From: an uncultured Pirellulales bacterium
GTDB taxonomy: Bacteria; Planctomycetota; Planctomycetia; Pirellulales; Thermoguttaceae
DNA length: 64,000 nucleotides
Direction: 5' to 3'
Assembly: GCA_938015445.1 (NCBI GenBank)
Contig: CALLPE010000041.1
Location: forward strand, 1 to 64,000
The position numbers and the translations under genes are program-made. The stretch's first letter is position 1, and every line of letters begins with the position of its first letter. Shown piece after piece: positions 11,444-21,436 of the stretch. Under the pieces are notes generated by a model. The model was not told the DNA's origin. It made no database searches and saw only the letters and a program-made list of their open reading frames with translations.

Positions 11444-11764
11444 GGTATCCGGCGCTGTCGAATATCAGAAGCACAAGTAGCGCGCAACACCGCCCTCAAG
11501 TGGCGCGCAACACTGCCCTCAACAAACAGATAACAAATGTTCGCAGCGCCATCGCGCGCAACCTGAATCAAAGGCGGACGTGTATCGTGCCGTCGAAATA
11601 ATTGACGCTAAGTAATGCGGAGCGGTGGGCGATTTTCGCGGTTCGCCCCTGTCTTTTCTGGCGCTGAGCCAGCTTAACAGGTGCGCAGCATGCGCGCCGA
11701 TAGAAGCGCGCAGCTTTATCCAAACCGCGTTACATGCCGTTAGATTATCCGCCCTTAAAGCCCA
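11444..11764. other. Convergent intergenic region
   Basis: The 321 bp lie between the PEP-CTERM gene and the DUF1080 gene, which end towards each other. They contain a 23 bp tandem duplication (11475-11520) and nothing else recognisable. Confidence 0.5.
11475..11520. repeat. 23 bp tandem duplication
   Basis: Two adjacent copies (11475-11497 and 11498-11520) share the core GCGCGCAACAC and the end GCCCTC. They differ at two positions. Confidence 0.8.
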
Positions 11765-12439
11765 CTACAGCTCGCGGATGCGGATGTTCCGCAGCCACAA
11801 CGGCAGGGCGTGGTCCTGGAAGCCGATGAAGCCTTTGGCGGGCCGGTCTTTCAGGCGCGTCTGGCTGATGTCGATTTCGTTGACCAGCTCGCCGTTGAGT
11901 TTCACCGTCAGCTTGTCACCCTTGTGGATGATGTGGAAGTGGTTCCATTGCCCGGCGGGCTTGGCTGCGTTTTTCGTTGGCGGAATGCCGGGAATGATCC
12001 CGCCGCTATCGTGGTCGGTCAGTTTGGCATCGGCCGGCTTGCTGCCCGAGTCGTAGATTTGCACTTCGATTCCCTTGGCCACCGGGCTGGCCCGATCGGC
12101 CACGCGGAAATAAAACCCGCTGTTACCCCCCTTTTCCACCTTGTACTCGAATTGGATTTCGAAGTCCTGATACTCCTTCTTCAGCCACAGGTAGGCGTCG
12201 AAGCGCGACCAGCCCTTCTCGCCCGGGCGGGGCGTAAGCTTCACCACCCCATCCGAGTCGATCGTCCAGTTGCCGGTGGTCGTCCAGTGTTTGCTCAGGT
12301 CGTTGCCCTCCAACAGGTCGATCCAGCCGGTCTGCTCTGCGGCACTACAGGCAAACGCGGCCAAAAAGACGGCAGCCAAAAAGACTATCGCATCAATGCC
12401 AAGATAAGACATTCCCAAACGGCACGTTGTGCTGCACAT
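11765..12439 (-). CDS. Secreted DUF1080 (3-keto-disaccharide hydrolase-like) protein
   Basis: The 224-residue protein is a single DUF1080 domain behind a signal sequence (about residues 14-35, IDAIVFLAAVFLAAFACSAA). The start at 12439 is set by GGAG 7 nt upstream. Family hallmarks are WIDLLEGNDLSKHWTTTGNW near the N terminus, YLWLKKEYQDFEIQFEYKV, GNSGFYFRV, GIEVQIYD, the segment NHFHIIHKGDKLTVKLNGEL and a C-terminal IGFQDHALPLWLRNIRIREL. The fold is a concanavalin-like beta sandwich; some members hydrolyse 3-keto-glycosides. It is very abundant in Planctomycetota. It is monocistronic here, and substrate specificity is not readable. Confidence 0.9.
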   Translation of the reverse strand: MCSTTCRLGMSYLGIDAIVFLAAVFLAAFACSAAEQTGWIDLLEGNDLSKHWTTTGNWTIDSDGVVKLTPRPGEKGWSRFDAYLWLKKEYQDFEIQFEYKVEKGGNSGFYFRVADRASPVAKGIEVQIYDSGSKPADAKLTDHDSGGIIPGIPPTKNAAKPAGQWNHFHIIHKGDKLTVKLNGELVNEIDISQTRLKDRPAKGFIGFQDHALPLWLRNIRIREL

Positions 12440-12933
12440 GGTTTTTCTCCTGCCAAGCAGTCCATTGTAACTGACAAGTAACCGCCAAGACGCAAAGCCA
12501 CTACGGATCAAAAAATATCATTATTGCGATAAAGCATCTGCACGACCTTCGCGGGCGTTTTCGGGGTGTTCAGGTGGTCGAATGCTTCAGCGCGCCAGTA
12601 GGGATATGTGCTGGCCCCCAGTGCGCTTAATGGCGCCACCTGCACTTCCACCTAAGTGTTGTGTAACGCTAACTGGATAATCTACCGACGTTCAGATTGC
12701 AAGCGTTTTCTTGCCCTCTCGTCGCCGTCCGACTCCACGCAGGCACTAAACTCCAGTAGAATTACGGTTTTGCGGTCAGGCAGTTGTCGCAGACGAGCCA
12801 GCAGTCCTAGTCCCTGGGGCACCGCAGCAGCCACAGCCGCCACGCGTTGCCACGCGGCCCGGTGGAAAACACACACGCTAGCCGCGGCGGCCAGCGGCAA
12901 AGGTCTTTCCAGCATTAATTTGGAGCATGATTT
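12440..12933. other. Divergent intergenic region
   Basis: The 494 bp lie between the DUF1080 gene and metG. No repeat, hairpin, T-box-like element or small gene was recognised. Promoters for both genes presumably lie here. Confidence 0.4.
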
Positions 12934-14967
12934 ATGGAACGAATCCTGGTGACCAGTGCCCTGCCGTACGCCAATGGGCACATTCATCTGGGGCACTTGG
13001 TCGAGTACATACAAACAGACATTTGGGTGCGGTATCAGAAGCTTCGCGGACGACGCTGCATATACGTTTGCGCCGACGACACCCACGGCACAGCCATCAT
13101 GATCCGCGCCCAGCAAGAAGCCGTCCGCGAAGAAGAGCTTATCGCGCGGATGAAACAGGCCCACCAACGTGACTTCGCCGGCTTCCAAATCCAGTTCGAC
13201 AACTACGGCAGCACCAACGACCCGGAAAATCGGGCGTTGTGCATCGAGATTTGGAGCGCATTGCGTCGGGCGGGTTTGGTTAGCCAGAAGGAAATCAGCC
13301 AATTGTACGATCCGGTCGCTAAGACTTTCCTGGCCGACCGGTTCGTTAAAGGCACTTGCCCGCGCTGCCAAGCGCCCAATCAATACGGCGACAGTTGCGA
13401 CCGCTGCGGCGCGCACTACAGCCCGACCGACCTGATCGACCCGATCAGCACCATCTCCGGCGCACGCCCTGAAGTGCGTTCGGCGCAGCACTTGTTCATC
13501 ACCATCGAGAAGTTGCACGGTTTTCTGGACGATTGGACGCAGAACAGCGGGGCGCTACAGCCGGAGATCGCCAATTATCTCAAAGGTCATTTCCTCAACG
13601 AGCCGCTGCGCGATTGGGACGTTTCGCGCCCTGCGCCATATTTCGGTTTCGAGATTCCCGACAGTCCCGGCAACTACTGGTACGTCTGGTTCGACGCGCC
13701 AATCGGTTACATCAGTTCCACCAAGCAATGGTGCGATCGCCACGGCCAGCGGCTGGACGACTGGTGGCGGAGCGAGCAGTCGGAGATACACCATTTCATC
13801 GGCAAGGATATTACCTACTTTCACACGCTGTTCTGGCCGGCAATGCTGAAGGTGGCCGGCTTCAACCTGCCCAAGAAGGTCCACATCCACGGGTTTCTTA
13901 CGGTCAACGGCGAGAAGATGTCCAAAAGCAAGGGGACGTTCATTCTTGCCTCGACTTATTTGCAGTACCTCGACCCGGCGTATCTGCGGTACTACTACGC
14001 GGCGAAATTATCTTCGGGCGTGGAAGACATCGACTTGAACTTCGAGGAGTTCGCCGGCAAGGTGAACGCCGACTTGGTGGGCAACATCGTCAACCTGGCC
14101 AGCCGCACGGCACGGTTCGTCCAAGGGCAACAACTGTCAGCAGTTTATCCGGACGACAAAGGCCTGTTCGCTCGCGCCGCGGCCGACGCTCAGCAAATTG
14201 CCGACGCTTACCAACAATGCGATTTTGCCCGCGCAATCCGAATCATACTGGCCGCTGGCGACCGGGCCAACCAGTTCATCGAGCAGGCGGCGCCGTGGAA
14301 TTTGCGCAACGATGCATCTGGAGCCGAGCGGCTGCGCGACGTGTGTACCATCGGTTTAAACCTTTTCCGGCAGATTGCAGTGTACTTGGCGCCGGTATTG
14401 CCCCGACTGGCCGAGCAGACCGGCGAGCTGCTAGGCGTGCCTATACGGCATTGGGACGAATCGCAGCAGCCGTTGCTGGGCGCAACCGTAAGCGAGTTCA
14501 AGCACATGCTGCGGCGGGTGGATCGGCACAAGGTCGAAGCCATGGTAGCCGCCAGCGCAGAGCCAGAGGAACAGCAGGAAGGCTCGCCAAACAACCTTCC
14601 CATCGACAGCGACGAAGCGTTGCGCGCCGAGCCGCTGGCACCGCAGATCAGCTTCGAGGAGTTTGCCAAAGTAGATTTGCGCGTGGCCCGCGTGCTTGAG
14701 GCCGAAGAAGTCGAAGGGGCCAAGAAGCTGCTGAAGCTCACGCTGGGGCTGGGCGGCGATCATCGGCGCACCGTTTTTGCGGGCATCCGCGGTCATTACC
14801 AGCCGCAAGAATTGATTGGCCGGCTAGTGATCTGCGCCGCCAATCTGGCCCCGCGGAAAATGAAGTTCGGCGTGAGTGAGGGGATGATCGTCGCAGTAGG
14901 CGACGACAGCGGCGTATATCTGCTTTATCCCGACCAGGGCGCCAAACCCGGCCAGCGCGTCCACTGA
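12934..14967 (+). CDS. metG: Methionyl-tRNA synthetase with C-terminal tRNA-binding domain
   Basis: The 677-residue enzyme charges tRNA-Met with methionine, consuming ATP. Class I signatures are [11 protein letters not shown] (HLGH at residues 18-21) and KMSKS at 328-332. A zinc knuckle CPRC...CDRC lies near residues 146-162. The anticodon-binding helical domain follows, then a linker of about 50 residues and a C-terminal OB-fold EMAP/Arc1p-type domain (about 565-677, starting [20 protein letters not shown]) that binds tRNA and dimerises the enzyme. A GGAG ribosome site lies 9 nt before the ATG. Length is normal for the long bacterial form. Confidence 0.97.
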   Translation: MERILVTSALPYANGHIHLGHLVEYIQTDIWVRYQKLRGRRCIYVCADDTHGTAIMIRAQQEAVREEELIARMKQAHQRDFAGFQIQFDNYGSTNDPENRALCIEIWSALRRAGLVSQKEISQLYDPVAKTFLADRFVKGTCPRCQAPNQYGDSCDRCGAHYSPTDLIDPISTISGARPEVRSAQHLFITIEKLHGFLDDWTQNSGALQPEIANYLKGHFLNEPLRDWDVSRPAPYFGFEIPDSPGNYWYVWFDAPIGYISSTKQWCDRHGQRLDDWWRSEQSEIHHFIGKDITYFHTLFWPAMLKVAGFNLPKKVHIHGFLTVNGEKMSKSKGTFILASTYLQYLDPAYLRYYYAAKLSSGVEDIDLNFEEFAGKVNADLVGNIVNLASRTARFVQGQQLSAVYPDDKGLFARAAADAQQIADAYQQCDFARAIRIILAAGDRANQFIEQAAPWNLRNDASGAERLRDVCTIGLNLFRQIAVYLAPVLPRLAEQTGELLGVPIRHWDESQQPLLGATVSEFKHMLRRVDRHKVEAMVAASAEPEEQQEGSPNNLPIDSDEALRAEPLAPQISFEEFAKVDLRVARVLEAEEVEGAKKLLKLTLGLGGDHRRTVFAGIRGHYQPQELIGRLVICAANLAPRKMKFGVSEGMIVAVGDDSGVYLLYPDQGAKPGQRVH

Positions 14968-15070
14968 ATGACCCATACAACCCGTCGCGGCACAGGGCCG
15001 CGGATGCCAGCAGTCGGTCTTCGCAGGGCTGGGTGCGGGCAAGCTCAAGTCGGTCGTGAATACTAGCCGT

Positions 15071-15104
15071 CAAGTTGCTTGTAAAAGCAAGTTGCTTGTA
15101 ACAG
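15071..15104. repeat. 17 bp tandem duplication
   Basis: Two adjacent copies of CAAGTTGCTTGTAAMAG lie in the 182 bp between metG and the GTPase gene. Confidence 0.8.
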
Positions 15105-15149
15105 CTTGCCATGCAGGCGGTTGTCAATGCTTGCCAACGGCGGTGAACG

Positions 15150-17084
15150 ATGGCCACGCAATTGGAAAGTTTTGCCGCCCTGGTTCGCCAGTTGCATCAG
15201 GCAATCGATGCGCTTCAGCCGATAGCCAAGCGCCTGGAAGTGCCTAGCCCAGTACAACAAGAATGGTACGGACTGCTTACCAACAAGCTGCTTGCGCAAG
15301 TGGAGCTGCCGCCGCTGCTGGTCGTGGCGGTCATAGGCGGGACGAACATCGGCAAGTCGGTGATATTCAATCACTTGGCCGGGCAGATGGCCAGTTCAGT
15401 AAGCCCATTCGCAGCGCATACCAAGCATCCGGTGTGTTTGGTGCCGCCCGGACTGGATGACCCACAACTGCTGGCCCGGTTGTTCGAAAGCTTCTCGCTG
15501 CGCCCTTGGAGTTCGCCCGACGACGCCATGCAGCCGGGCGAAGACAACTTGCTTTTCTGGCGGGTAGGCGCCCAGATGCCGCCCCGGTTGCTGTTGATCG
15601 ACGCCCCCGACGTGGATTCGGACGCCACGGTTAACTGGCAGCGCGCCCGGGCCATCCGGCAGTGCGCCGATGTGTTGCTGGCCGTGCTGACACAGCAGAA
15701 GTACAACGACGCGGCCGTCAAGCAGTTCTTCCGCGAAGCCGCAGACGCCGACAAAGCTATCATCATTTTGTTCAACCAAGTACACCTTCCGGAAGATGAA
15801 GGATACTGGCCAGTTTGGTTGGACACCTTCTGCCAGTCCACCGGCGCAGAGCCGGAATTGGTTTACCTGGTGCCGTTCCACCGTGTGGCTGCCGAGCGGC
15901 TATGCTTGCCATTCTATCTGGTAAAACGAGCGGCGCGGGACCAGTTGGCAAGCAGCGTCGAGGGCGGCAGAGTTTTGGGCGGCGGTTCGCAGGCTCGCAG
16001 CGCAGGCCAGACGGCGCTTCCTGGAACGCAGGAAAAACTTCAGGCCACAAATCTGCGCGAAGAGCTGGGTAAAATCCACTTCGACCGGATAAAAGTTCGC
16101 GCTTTTCGGGGCGCGCTGCGGCGGGTTCTGGACCCGCAAAAAGGGGCGCCCGCCTATGTTGAATCCATCCGACAGGCGGCGAACAACTTCGCCCAGGCCG
16201 CTCAAGCCCTCTACAGCACGCTCGACGTCCGTTGGCCCGCCTTGCCCGCCAGCGTGCTGGTCGACGAGTTCCGCCAGTGGTGGGACGAGCGGCGCAGCAA
16301 GTGGTCGCGGACAGTACACGGCATTTATCGGGAGGTTGGACGGGCGATAGTCTGGCCCGTCGCCACCGCATGGAAACGGCTCCGCAGCACTCAGGAAGAA
16401 CCGCTCGCGACCTTCCGCCGCAAGGAATCCGAGGCCATATTGGCCGCCGTCAAGGCCCGCTTCGACGAGTTGTCACGCTTGTCGGAAATCGGCAACGACA
16501 TGCTACGTCCCAGGTTGCAGCGGCTGCTAAGTGCGGCGCAACGGCAGCGCCTACTGGAACAAATCACCACAGCGCACCAACAATTGCCTGCCGTGGATGA
16601 GGATTATCGGCAGTTCCTCCGGGCACAGTTGGACGATTGGTGGAAATCCAATCCGCGCGTGGTTCGCTTTTTGCAGTCTTTGGATAACGCCGCGGCGGTG
16701 GCCCGGCCAGTGATTACCATCACACTGTTTTTCACCGGCCTGCAATTCGCTGGCAAGGTCGTAGGCGATGCGGCGTGGCAACTGGCAGCCCAAAGTGCTG
16801 TGCACCTGGCTACCGAGGCCGCAATCGCCGGCGGGACGACCGCCGGAGGCGAAGTCGTCGCAACAACCACAAGCGCAGGCATAGCACAGGCCGCTGCCCG
16901 ACTGTTCACTCGCTTGCAGCACGAATACGCCCAACAGCGGGGACAATGGCTGGTGGATTTTTTAGAGCGGGAACTGATGGGACCGCTGATGGATGAACTG
17001 CGCGCAGCCGCCGCAGCAACCGACTCGCCGCCGTTTATTATGCTGTGCCGCACGATCGAGCAATTGCGGCGGTACGCAGAGTAA
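15150..17084 (+). CDS. Membrane-anchored P-loop GTPase, dynamin/Era-like superfamily
   Basis: The 644-residue protein has a P-loop GGTNIGKS at 63-70 in a typical GTPase context (VVAVIGGTNIGKSVIFNHLAG). The G3-like motif is LLLIDAPD (D151, with Asp where DxxG has Gly) and the G4-like position reads FNQV (209-211, not NKxD), so base specificity may be altered or lost. A helical middle domain with Trp/Arg-rich segments follows, then a hydrophobic segment at 517-538 (VARPVITITLFFTGLQFAGK) and an Ala-rich C terminus. The layout suggests a membrane-associated remodelling or stress GTPase, as annotated in other planctomycetes as GTPase domain-containing protein. Its partner is unknown. Confidence 0.7.
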   Translation: MATQLESFAALVRQLHQAIDALQPIAKRLEVPSPVQQEWYGLLTNKLLAQVELPPLLVVAVIGGTNIGKSVIFNHLAGQMASSVSPFAAHTKHPVCLVPPGLDDPQLLARLFESFSLRPWSSPDDAMQPGEDNLLFWRVGAQMPPRLLLIDAPDVDSDATVNWQRARAIRQCADVLLAVLTQQKYNDAAVKQFFREAADADKAIIILFNQVHLPEDEGYWPVWLDTFCQSTGAEPELVYLVPFHRVAAERLCLPFYLVKRAARDQLASSVEGGRVLGGGSQARSAGQTALPGTQEKLQATNLREELGKIHFDRIKVRAFRGALRRVLDPQKGAPAYVESIRQAANNFAQAAQALYSTLDVRWPALPASVLVDEFRQWWDERRSKWSRTVHGIYREVGRAIVWPVATAWKRLRSTQEEPLATFRRKESEAILAAVKARFDELSRLSEIGNDMLRPRLQRLLSAAQRQRLLEQITTAHQQLPAVDEDYRQFLRAQLDDWWKSNPRVVRFLQSLDNAAAVARPVITITLFFTGLQFAGKVVGDAAWQLAAQSAVHLATEAAIAGGTTAGGEVVATTTSAGIAQAAARLFTRLQHEYAQQRGQWLVDFLERELMGPLMDELRAAAAATDSPPFIMLCRTIEQLRRYAE

Positions 17085-17296
17085 GCCGCGCACGGGGCTG
17101 GTTCGCCTTGTGAAGCAGACCCCCCACAAGCGAATCCTTTGCTGTTGCAAGCTTGTTTTGGGAAGCCAGCGGAAAAACGCGAAAAAAGTGGCCCAATCGA
17201 GCGACCAAATGATCTTATATGGGCAGAGCGACAACGCAGCCCAACTGACACCAATCCACAAACCAATGCGAAGAGTCTGCGGGGCGAAGAAGAAGG

Positions 17297-18466
17297 TCAC
17301 TCTTCTTCGTCTTCCCAATCTTCTTCCTCGTCTTCTTCGTCTTCCCAGTCGTCCTCCTCTTCGTCCTCATCCCAATCATCGTCCCAATCTTCTTCGTCTT
17401 CTTCGTCTTCTTCCTCTTCTTCGTCGTCGACCTCTTCCCACTCTTCGTCTTCAAACTCCACGTCGCCTTCTAGCTCGTCCTCGTCTTCATCGTCGTATTC
17501 TTCGTCTTCATCTTCGTCTTCGAAATCTTCGTCTTCGAAGTCGTCTTCCTCGTCGTCGTGATACGCCACGGGTCCGGCGGGGCGAGCAGGTTCAGGCTGT
17601 TCAGTCGCCCGGGGAAACCGCAAGTCGATCGATTCCTCGACCAGTACATTTGATACCGATAGAACTTTCACGTTACTCTCCTCTCCCACGGTTTGGGAAC
17701 TTTGAAGAAGTTGCTGGTTTGTTTGTGCCTCGGCCGTCGCACTATCGTCGGCCGGGCAAGAACTGCTATCTGAATCCAGTTGTGGCAGCTCCTCCAAATG
17801 TCGCAGTCCAAATACCTCCAGGAATCGTCGCGTCGTACCATACAACAACGGACGTCCTAGCTCTTCAGCCCGGCCTACCACACGCACCAAATCCAGCTCG
17901 ATCAGTTGCCGAAGAACCTCGTCGCACTGTACGCCCCGGATCGCCTCTATATCGGCGCGCATCACAGGCTGGCGGTAGGCAATCACTGCCAGCGTTTCCA
18001 GCGCCGGGCCGGACAATCGCAATTGCACACCCATCGGGTGCCGGCGCGACAGCCACGGCGCGAACTTCGCTCGAGTCAATAACCGGAAGCCGCCGGCCAC
18101 TTCCTCGACGCGAAACGCGCTACCCCGGCCATCGTATAACCGGTTCAACAAACGCACAAGTGTACGTGCTTCGGTGCCGTCTGCCAAGTCGGCCAATTGT
18201 GCCAATCGGCGACTGCCCAACGGCTGCCGGCTCAAAAACAGCACGGCCTCCAAACGCGCCAGTTTTTGGTTTCGGGCGAACGGGCCGCTGGCGGCTGTGC
18301 GGTCAGGCAGAGAGTCTAGCCAATAGTACGACGAAATACCACCCCACCCCCTCCACCAGGCCATCCACCGGCGCGCACCGTATGCACAGCTAAGCGGACC
18401 GCCCCTCGCTGAAGCCGTCGTGTGGCTAGCCCGCACGCGCCACGCCACCGCCAGAGCACCACTCAT
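17297..18466 (-). CDS. scpB: Segregation and condensation protein B with long acidic tail
   Basis: The 389-residue protein belongs to the ScpB family, the winged-helix kleisin partner that with ScpA and SMC forms the bacterial condensin. The ScpB core (about residues 68-235) shows KLARLEAVLFLSRQPLG, GGFRLLTR, LSGPALETLAVIAYRQPVMR and GRPLLYGTTRRFLEVFGL. A Ser/Gln-rich linker follows, then residues 302-389 are almost wholly Asp/Glu with spaced Trp, Phe and Tyr. Typical ScpB is about 180-220 residues, so both the N-terminal 65 residues and the tail are extra. The start is uncertain because no ribosome site is seen. No scpA is in the window. Confidence 0.88.
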   Translation of the reverse strand: MSGALAVAWRVRASHTTASARGGPLSCAYGARRWMAWWRGWGGISSYYWLDSLPDRTAASGPFARNQKLARLEAVLFLSRQPLGSRRLAQLADLADGTEARTLVRLLNRLYDGRGSAFRVEEVAGGFRLLTRAKFAPWLSRRHPMGVQLRLSGPALETLAVIAYRQPVMRADIEAIRGVQCDEVLRQLIELDLVRVVGRAEELGRPLLYGTTRRFLEVFGLRHLEELPQLDSDSSSCPADDSATAEAQTNQQLLQSSQTVGEESNVKVLSVSNVLVEESIDLRFPRATEQPEPARPAGPVAYHDDEEDDFEDEDFEDEDEDEEYDDEDEDELEGDVEFEDEEWEEVDDEEEEEDEEDEEDWDDDWDEDEEEDDWEDEEDEEEDWEDEEE

Positions 18467-18594
18467 AGTATCGCCTCAACCAATTATCCATCAGCGACTT
18501 GCGGCACCGAACATTCGTATCACTCGGCCGACCACCGCATAGTAGACCCCAATTACGTGCCGCCATAGATGGGCAATTCACCCCCCAGCCAGAC

Positions 18595-19353
18595 TTACTG
18601 CTTGTCACCAAGTGTGCCAGCTACCTGGTCGCCGTATCGGTAGCGCTCCACCTCAATCAGCACGCGCCACATCGCCCGAAACGGATCCTGGTCCACCGCC
18701 TCGAATTGCCCCAATGAACCAGGCTCAGCGGCCTCGGAAAGTCGGCAGTAGAACCGGTAAAGTGGGCGGCGCGGCTCACGCAGCTCTAAAGCGTAGTAGC
18801 TGACCCCCGCTTGCTGTAATCGGACATGAATTTCTTCCAGTGGAGAAATCCTACTGCCGGATAGTATCTCCGCGCGCGGCATGCTGGCCCACGCTTGCGG
18901 TAAACAATCGTAGCCAAAGGGATTGTTTCCGCCATCGTTTGCTGCACTAGGTGTCGAAAATGGCTGACTGGCCGCCGTAACCAATCCTTCACCACGCATC
19001 GAATCGCCTACGGAATTACCATCGCCATCGGCATCAACGTGCCCGGCCCATTGCTCGCCCAACTTTGGTTGCTGGTTGGGCCAACCCGAGTCCCGCGCGC
19101 GGTGTTGATTATGCCAGCCAGGAAGCATGGGGTCTGCCGGTCGGCTAGACGGCGTCGCCGGAGGCGCAAGCGGCTCGAAAAAGTTCTCCGCCTCTTTCTG
19201 GCTGGCGTTGTTGCCCACGCGATTTACTCGCCCTGGCAAGATCGAGCTTAGCGCCGCCGGAAGCAACGGCCCGCATAACGCCGCCAACAGAATGCTCGTC
19301 ACGCAAACGAGCATCAGCAACCCCCGCAAGAAAGCGCCCACCGGTGTTTGCAT
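18595..19353 (-). CDS. Hypothetical protein with N-terminal membrane anchor
   Basis: The 252-residue protein has one N-terminal hydrophobic helix (about residues 7-33, LRGLLMLVCVTSILLAALCG). A Pro/Ser/Asn-rich low-complexity region of about 120 residues follows, then a compact C-terminal domain of about 95 residues (from ISPLEEIHVRLQQAGVSYYA to the end) with conserved-looking LYRFYCRLSE and FRAMWRVLIEVERYRYG. ATG at 19353 is taken; GTG at 19368 is the alternative. It lies 128 bp upstream of scpB on the same strand, so the two may be co-transcribed. No known family was recognised. Confidence 0.6.
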   Translation of the reverse strand: MQTPVGAFLRGLLMLVCVTSILLAALCGPLLPAALSSILPGRVNRVGNNASQKEAENFFEPLAPPATPSSRPADPMLPGWHNQHRARDSGWPNQQPKLGEQWAGHVDADGDGNSVGDSMRGEGLVTAASQPFSTPSAANDGGNNPFGYDCLPQAWASMPRAEILSGSRISPLEEIHVRLQQAGVSYYALELREPRRPLYRFYCRLSEAAEPGSLGQFEAVDQDPFRAMWRVLIEVERYRYGDQVAGTLGDKQ

Positions 19354-19698
19354 CTGTCGACCATTCACTCCGTCTCAGGCGCAGCCAGGCTTACGACATC
19401 TGCAAGTTCCGCCGCGGGCTATCTGCCCGCTGTAAGCCAATGGGCCGAATATTACTGGCCGGCACATCGCGGGGCAACGGCAAAATGGCCCCTGCAAGCC
19501 AGGGCGGTCGGGCGATGCCGCTCGCTCCCACAGCCCGCTCAAGCAAGCCGCTTCAATTAGCCGTTTGCAAACCGGGCCAGACAACGTGGCAACACTTGCC
19601 TCGCGCTTGGCTCCCGGAAGGCTTGATCGTCCGGCAGGCCGCGGCTACATTGCCGACGTCGAGCCTGGCACAGGCAGTGCTTGGTGGGGAACACACGC
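19354..19698. other. Divergent intergenic region, nothing recognised
   Basis: The 345 bp lie between the anchored hypothetical gene and dprA. A GGTGGGGA ribosome site for dprA lies at the right end; no other element was seen. Confidence 0.4.
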
Positions 19699-20883
19699 AT
19701 GCTCTGGCCTGATGAGGATGTCCATCCGCAACAGCCCGAAAGCGCCGCTCCCCGGTGCGACCCGACAAGTCCTCCCAGCGAAGAGGAACTAATCGACTTG
19801 CTGCGGCTGGAGCTGATTCCCGGTGTGGGACCCCGCACGCGCAAAGCGCTGCTGGAACGATTTGGCACGCCGCGCGCGGTGCTTCAAGCGGCACCAAGCC
19901 AGTTGCGCGAAGTGCCCGGCATTGGCCCCAAGATGATCGAAAAACTGATGGCGGCCAGATGCATGGTCGACGTAGAAGCCGAGTTGGCGTGCTGTCGGGC
20001 CAACGGGATCGAGATACTCACCGAGCGTCACGCGGCTTATCCGCGGCTGCTGCGCGAAATCCCCGACCCACCCGGTGTGCTGTTTGTCCGCGGAAAACTG
20101 CTGCCTCGGGACGGTCTGGCCGTGGCGATAGTGGGCACCCGACACGCCACGCAGTACGGGCTGCGGCAGGCCGGTCTGCTGGCCGCCAGTCTTGCCCGCT
20201 CGGGACTGACCATCGTCAGCGGTCTGGCCCGCGGCATCGACGCGGCCGCCCATCGCGGAGCACTGGAAGCCGGTGGACGAACAATCGCCGTGCTGGCCAG
20301 CGGCGTGCTGAATGTCTATCCTCCCGAGCATACCCAACTGGCCTCGGAAGTGGTCGCTTCCGGGGCGCTAGTCAGCGAGCAGTCTTCGCACTGCGAGCCG
20401 GCAGGCGGGATGTTTCCCCAGCGTAACCGGCTGATTAGTGGGCTGACGCTCGGGGTGATTGTGGTGGAAGCCGGGCTGCGCAGCGGTGCGCTGATTACCG
20501 CCCGACATGCCGTCGAACAAGGCCGCGAAGTACTGGCCGTCCCTGGCCGGGTGGATAGCCGGGCATCGCAAGGTTGTCATCGCCTGCTGCGCGACGGCGC
20601 CGTGCTGGTCGAAACCGCCGACGACGTGCTCGAAGCACTGGGCCCGCTGGTCGAAGCCGTACCCTCCACCGAAGGCCCCGCCATAAAACACCCCGCCGAA
20701 TTGCTGCTGAACGAAATCGAGCGCCAGGTCCTGGCAGCTATCGAGTCGCAAGGCACTACCATCGACGCCGTAGTAGTCGCCACAGGGTTATCGGTTCAGC
20801 AGGTGCTTTCCACGCTCAGCGTCCTGGAGATGCGACGCCTGGTGCGCCGCCTCAGCGGGAATATGGTGGTGCGCATCGGTTAG
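19699..20883 (+). CDS. dprA: DNA-processing protein DprA (Smf)
   Basis: The 394-residue DprA binds incoming single-stranded DNA during natural transformation and loads RecA. An N-terminal helix-hairpin-helix/SAM-like region (about 38-88, LIPGVGPRTRKALLERFG and VPGIGPKMIEKL) precedes the Rossmann-like core, which has VAIVGTRHATQYG (142-154), SGLARGIDAAAHRGAL (174-189), the GGMFPQRNRLISGL segment and VVEAGLRSGALITARHA. A C-terminal winged-helix domain (DML1-like, about 330-394) ends the protein. ATG 19699 follows GGTGGGGA by 9 nt, better than TTG at 19681. Its presence suggests transformation or recombination capacity but does not prove it. Confidence 0.96.
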   Translation: MLWPDEDVHPQQPESAAPRCDPTSPPSEEELIDLLRLELIPGVGPRTRKALLERFGTPRAVLQAAPSQLREVPGIGPKMIEKLMAARCMVDVEAELACCRANGIEILTERHAAYPRLLREIPDPPGVLFVRGKLLPRDGLAVAIVGTRHATQYGLRQAGLLAASLARSGLTIVSGLARGIDAAAHRGALEAGGRTIAVLASGVLNVYPPEHTQLASEVVASGALVSEQSSHCEPAGGMFPQRNRLISGLTLGVIVVEAGLRSGALITARHAVEQGREVLAVPGRVDSRASQGCHRLLRDGAVLVETADDVLEALGPLVEAVPSTEGPAIKHPAELLLNEIERQVLAAIESQGTTIDAVVVATGLSVQQVLSTLSVLEMRRLVRRLSGNMVVRIG

Positions 20884-20995
20884 CGATGTTGGGTCGCGCT
20901 TCGAGCCGCAGTCGCTGAGCGGTGTTTGGTCACTGTTCTGGCTGCTCGAGCCGAAAGCGTAAACCACTGTACATCCCACCCGACTAAGCCGCCAA

Positions 20996-21023
20996 CGATT
21001 GCATTCCCCCGATTGCTTTTCCC
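20996..21023. repeat. 14 bp tandem duplication
   Basis: CGATTGCATTCCCC is followed directly by CGATTGCTTTTCCC and then a partial third CGATTCC. Confidence 0.7.
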
Positions 21024-21404
21024 CGATTCCGACTAGCTACCGGCCAGCCGCTTAAAACAGTCGCGTTGTATCAATGCAAGCAGATTCACGAGTTTCTTCA
21101 GAAAAACCGAAGCGTCGCTGGTACGCGCTGCCTGGACGCTAGCAAAGCCTCATGCTTGCTGGTGACAATTGTTGCCTGACACTGGGGGTCTGTGCGGCCT
21201 AGAGGCTTACTACCACAGACGGCAACTCTATCGACTTTGGCGGTTGCGTCGGTCGGCATACGCATCGGCATCATCCACTCGACCAGTGAAGTACCCACCA
21301 TTGGGGTCGTCCTGGCCGGAAAAACTCGACCAGTCTGCTAACGAAGGTATTCGATATTCCGGAAGTGCGGTTTTGGCCGCATGTTCGGACTGAGCCGGTT
21401 ATAT

Positions 21405-21436
21405 CGAACAGTCGTGATTTTCGCGTGGACTGTTCG
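21405..21436. promoter_or_regulatory. Inverted repeat upstream of WD40 gene
   Basis: CGAACAGTC and GACTGTTCG are perfect 9-bp arms separated by 14 bp, about 93 bp before the WD40 protein start. It could be an operator or an RNA hairpin; no T-run follows, so an intrinsic terminator is unlikely. Confidence 0.35.

Noticed and set aside
12682..13518. Minus-strand open frame overlapping metG
   Set aside because: It is antisense to metG motifs and has no recognisable domain.
17139..17561. Plus-strand poly-serine open frame
   Set aside because: It is the antisense reading of the Asp/Glu codons in the scpB tail and has no start context or domain.
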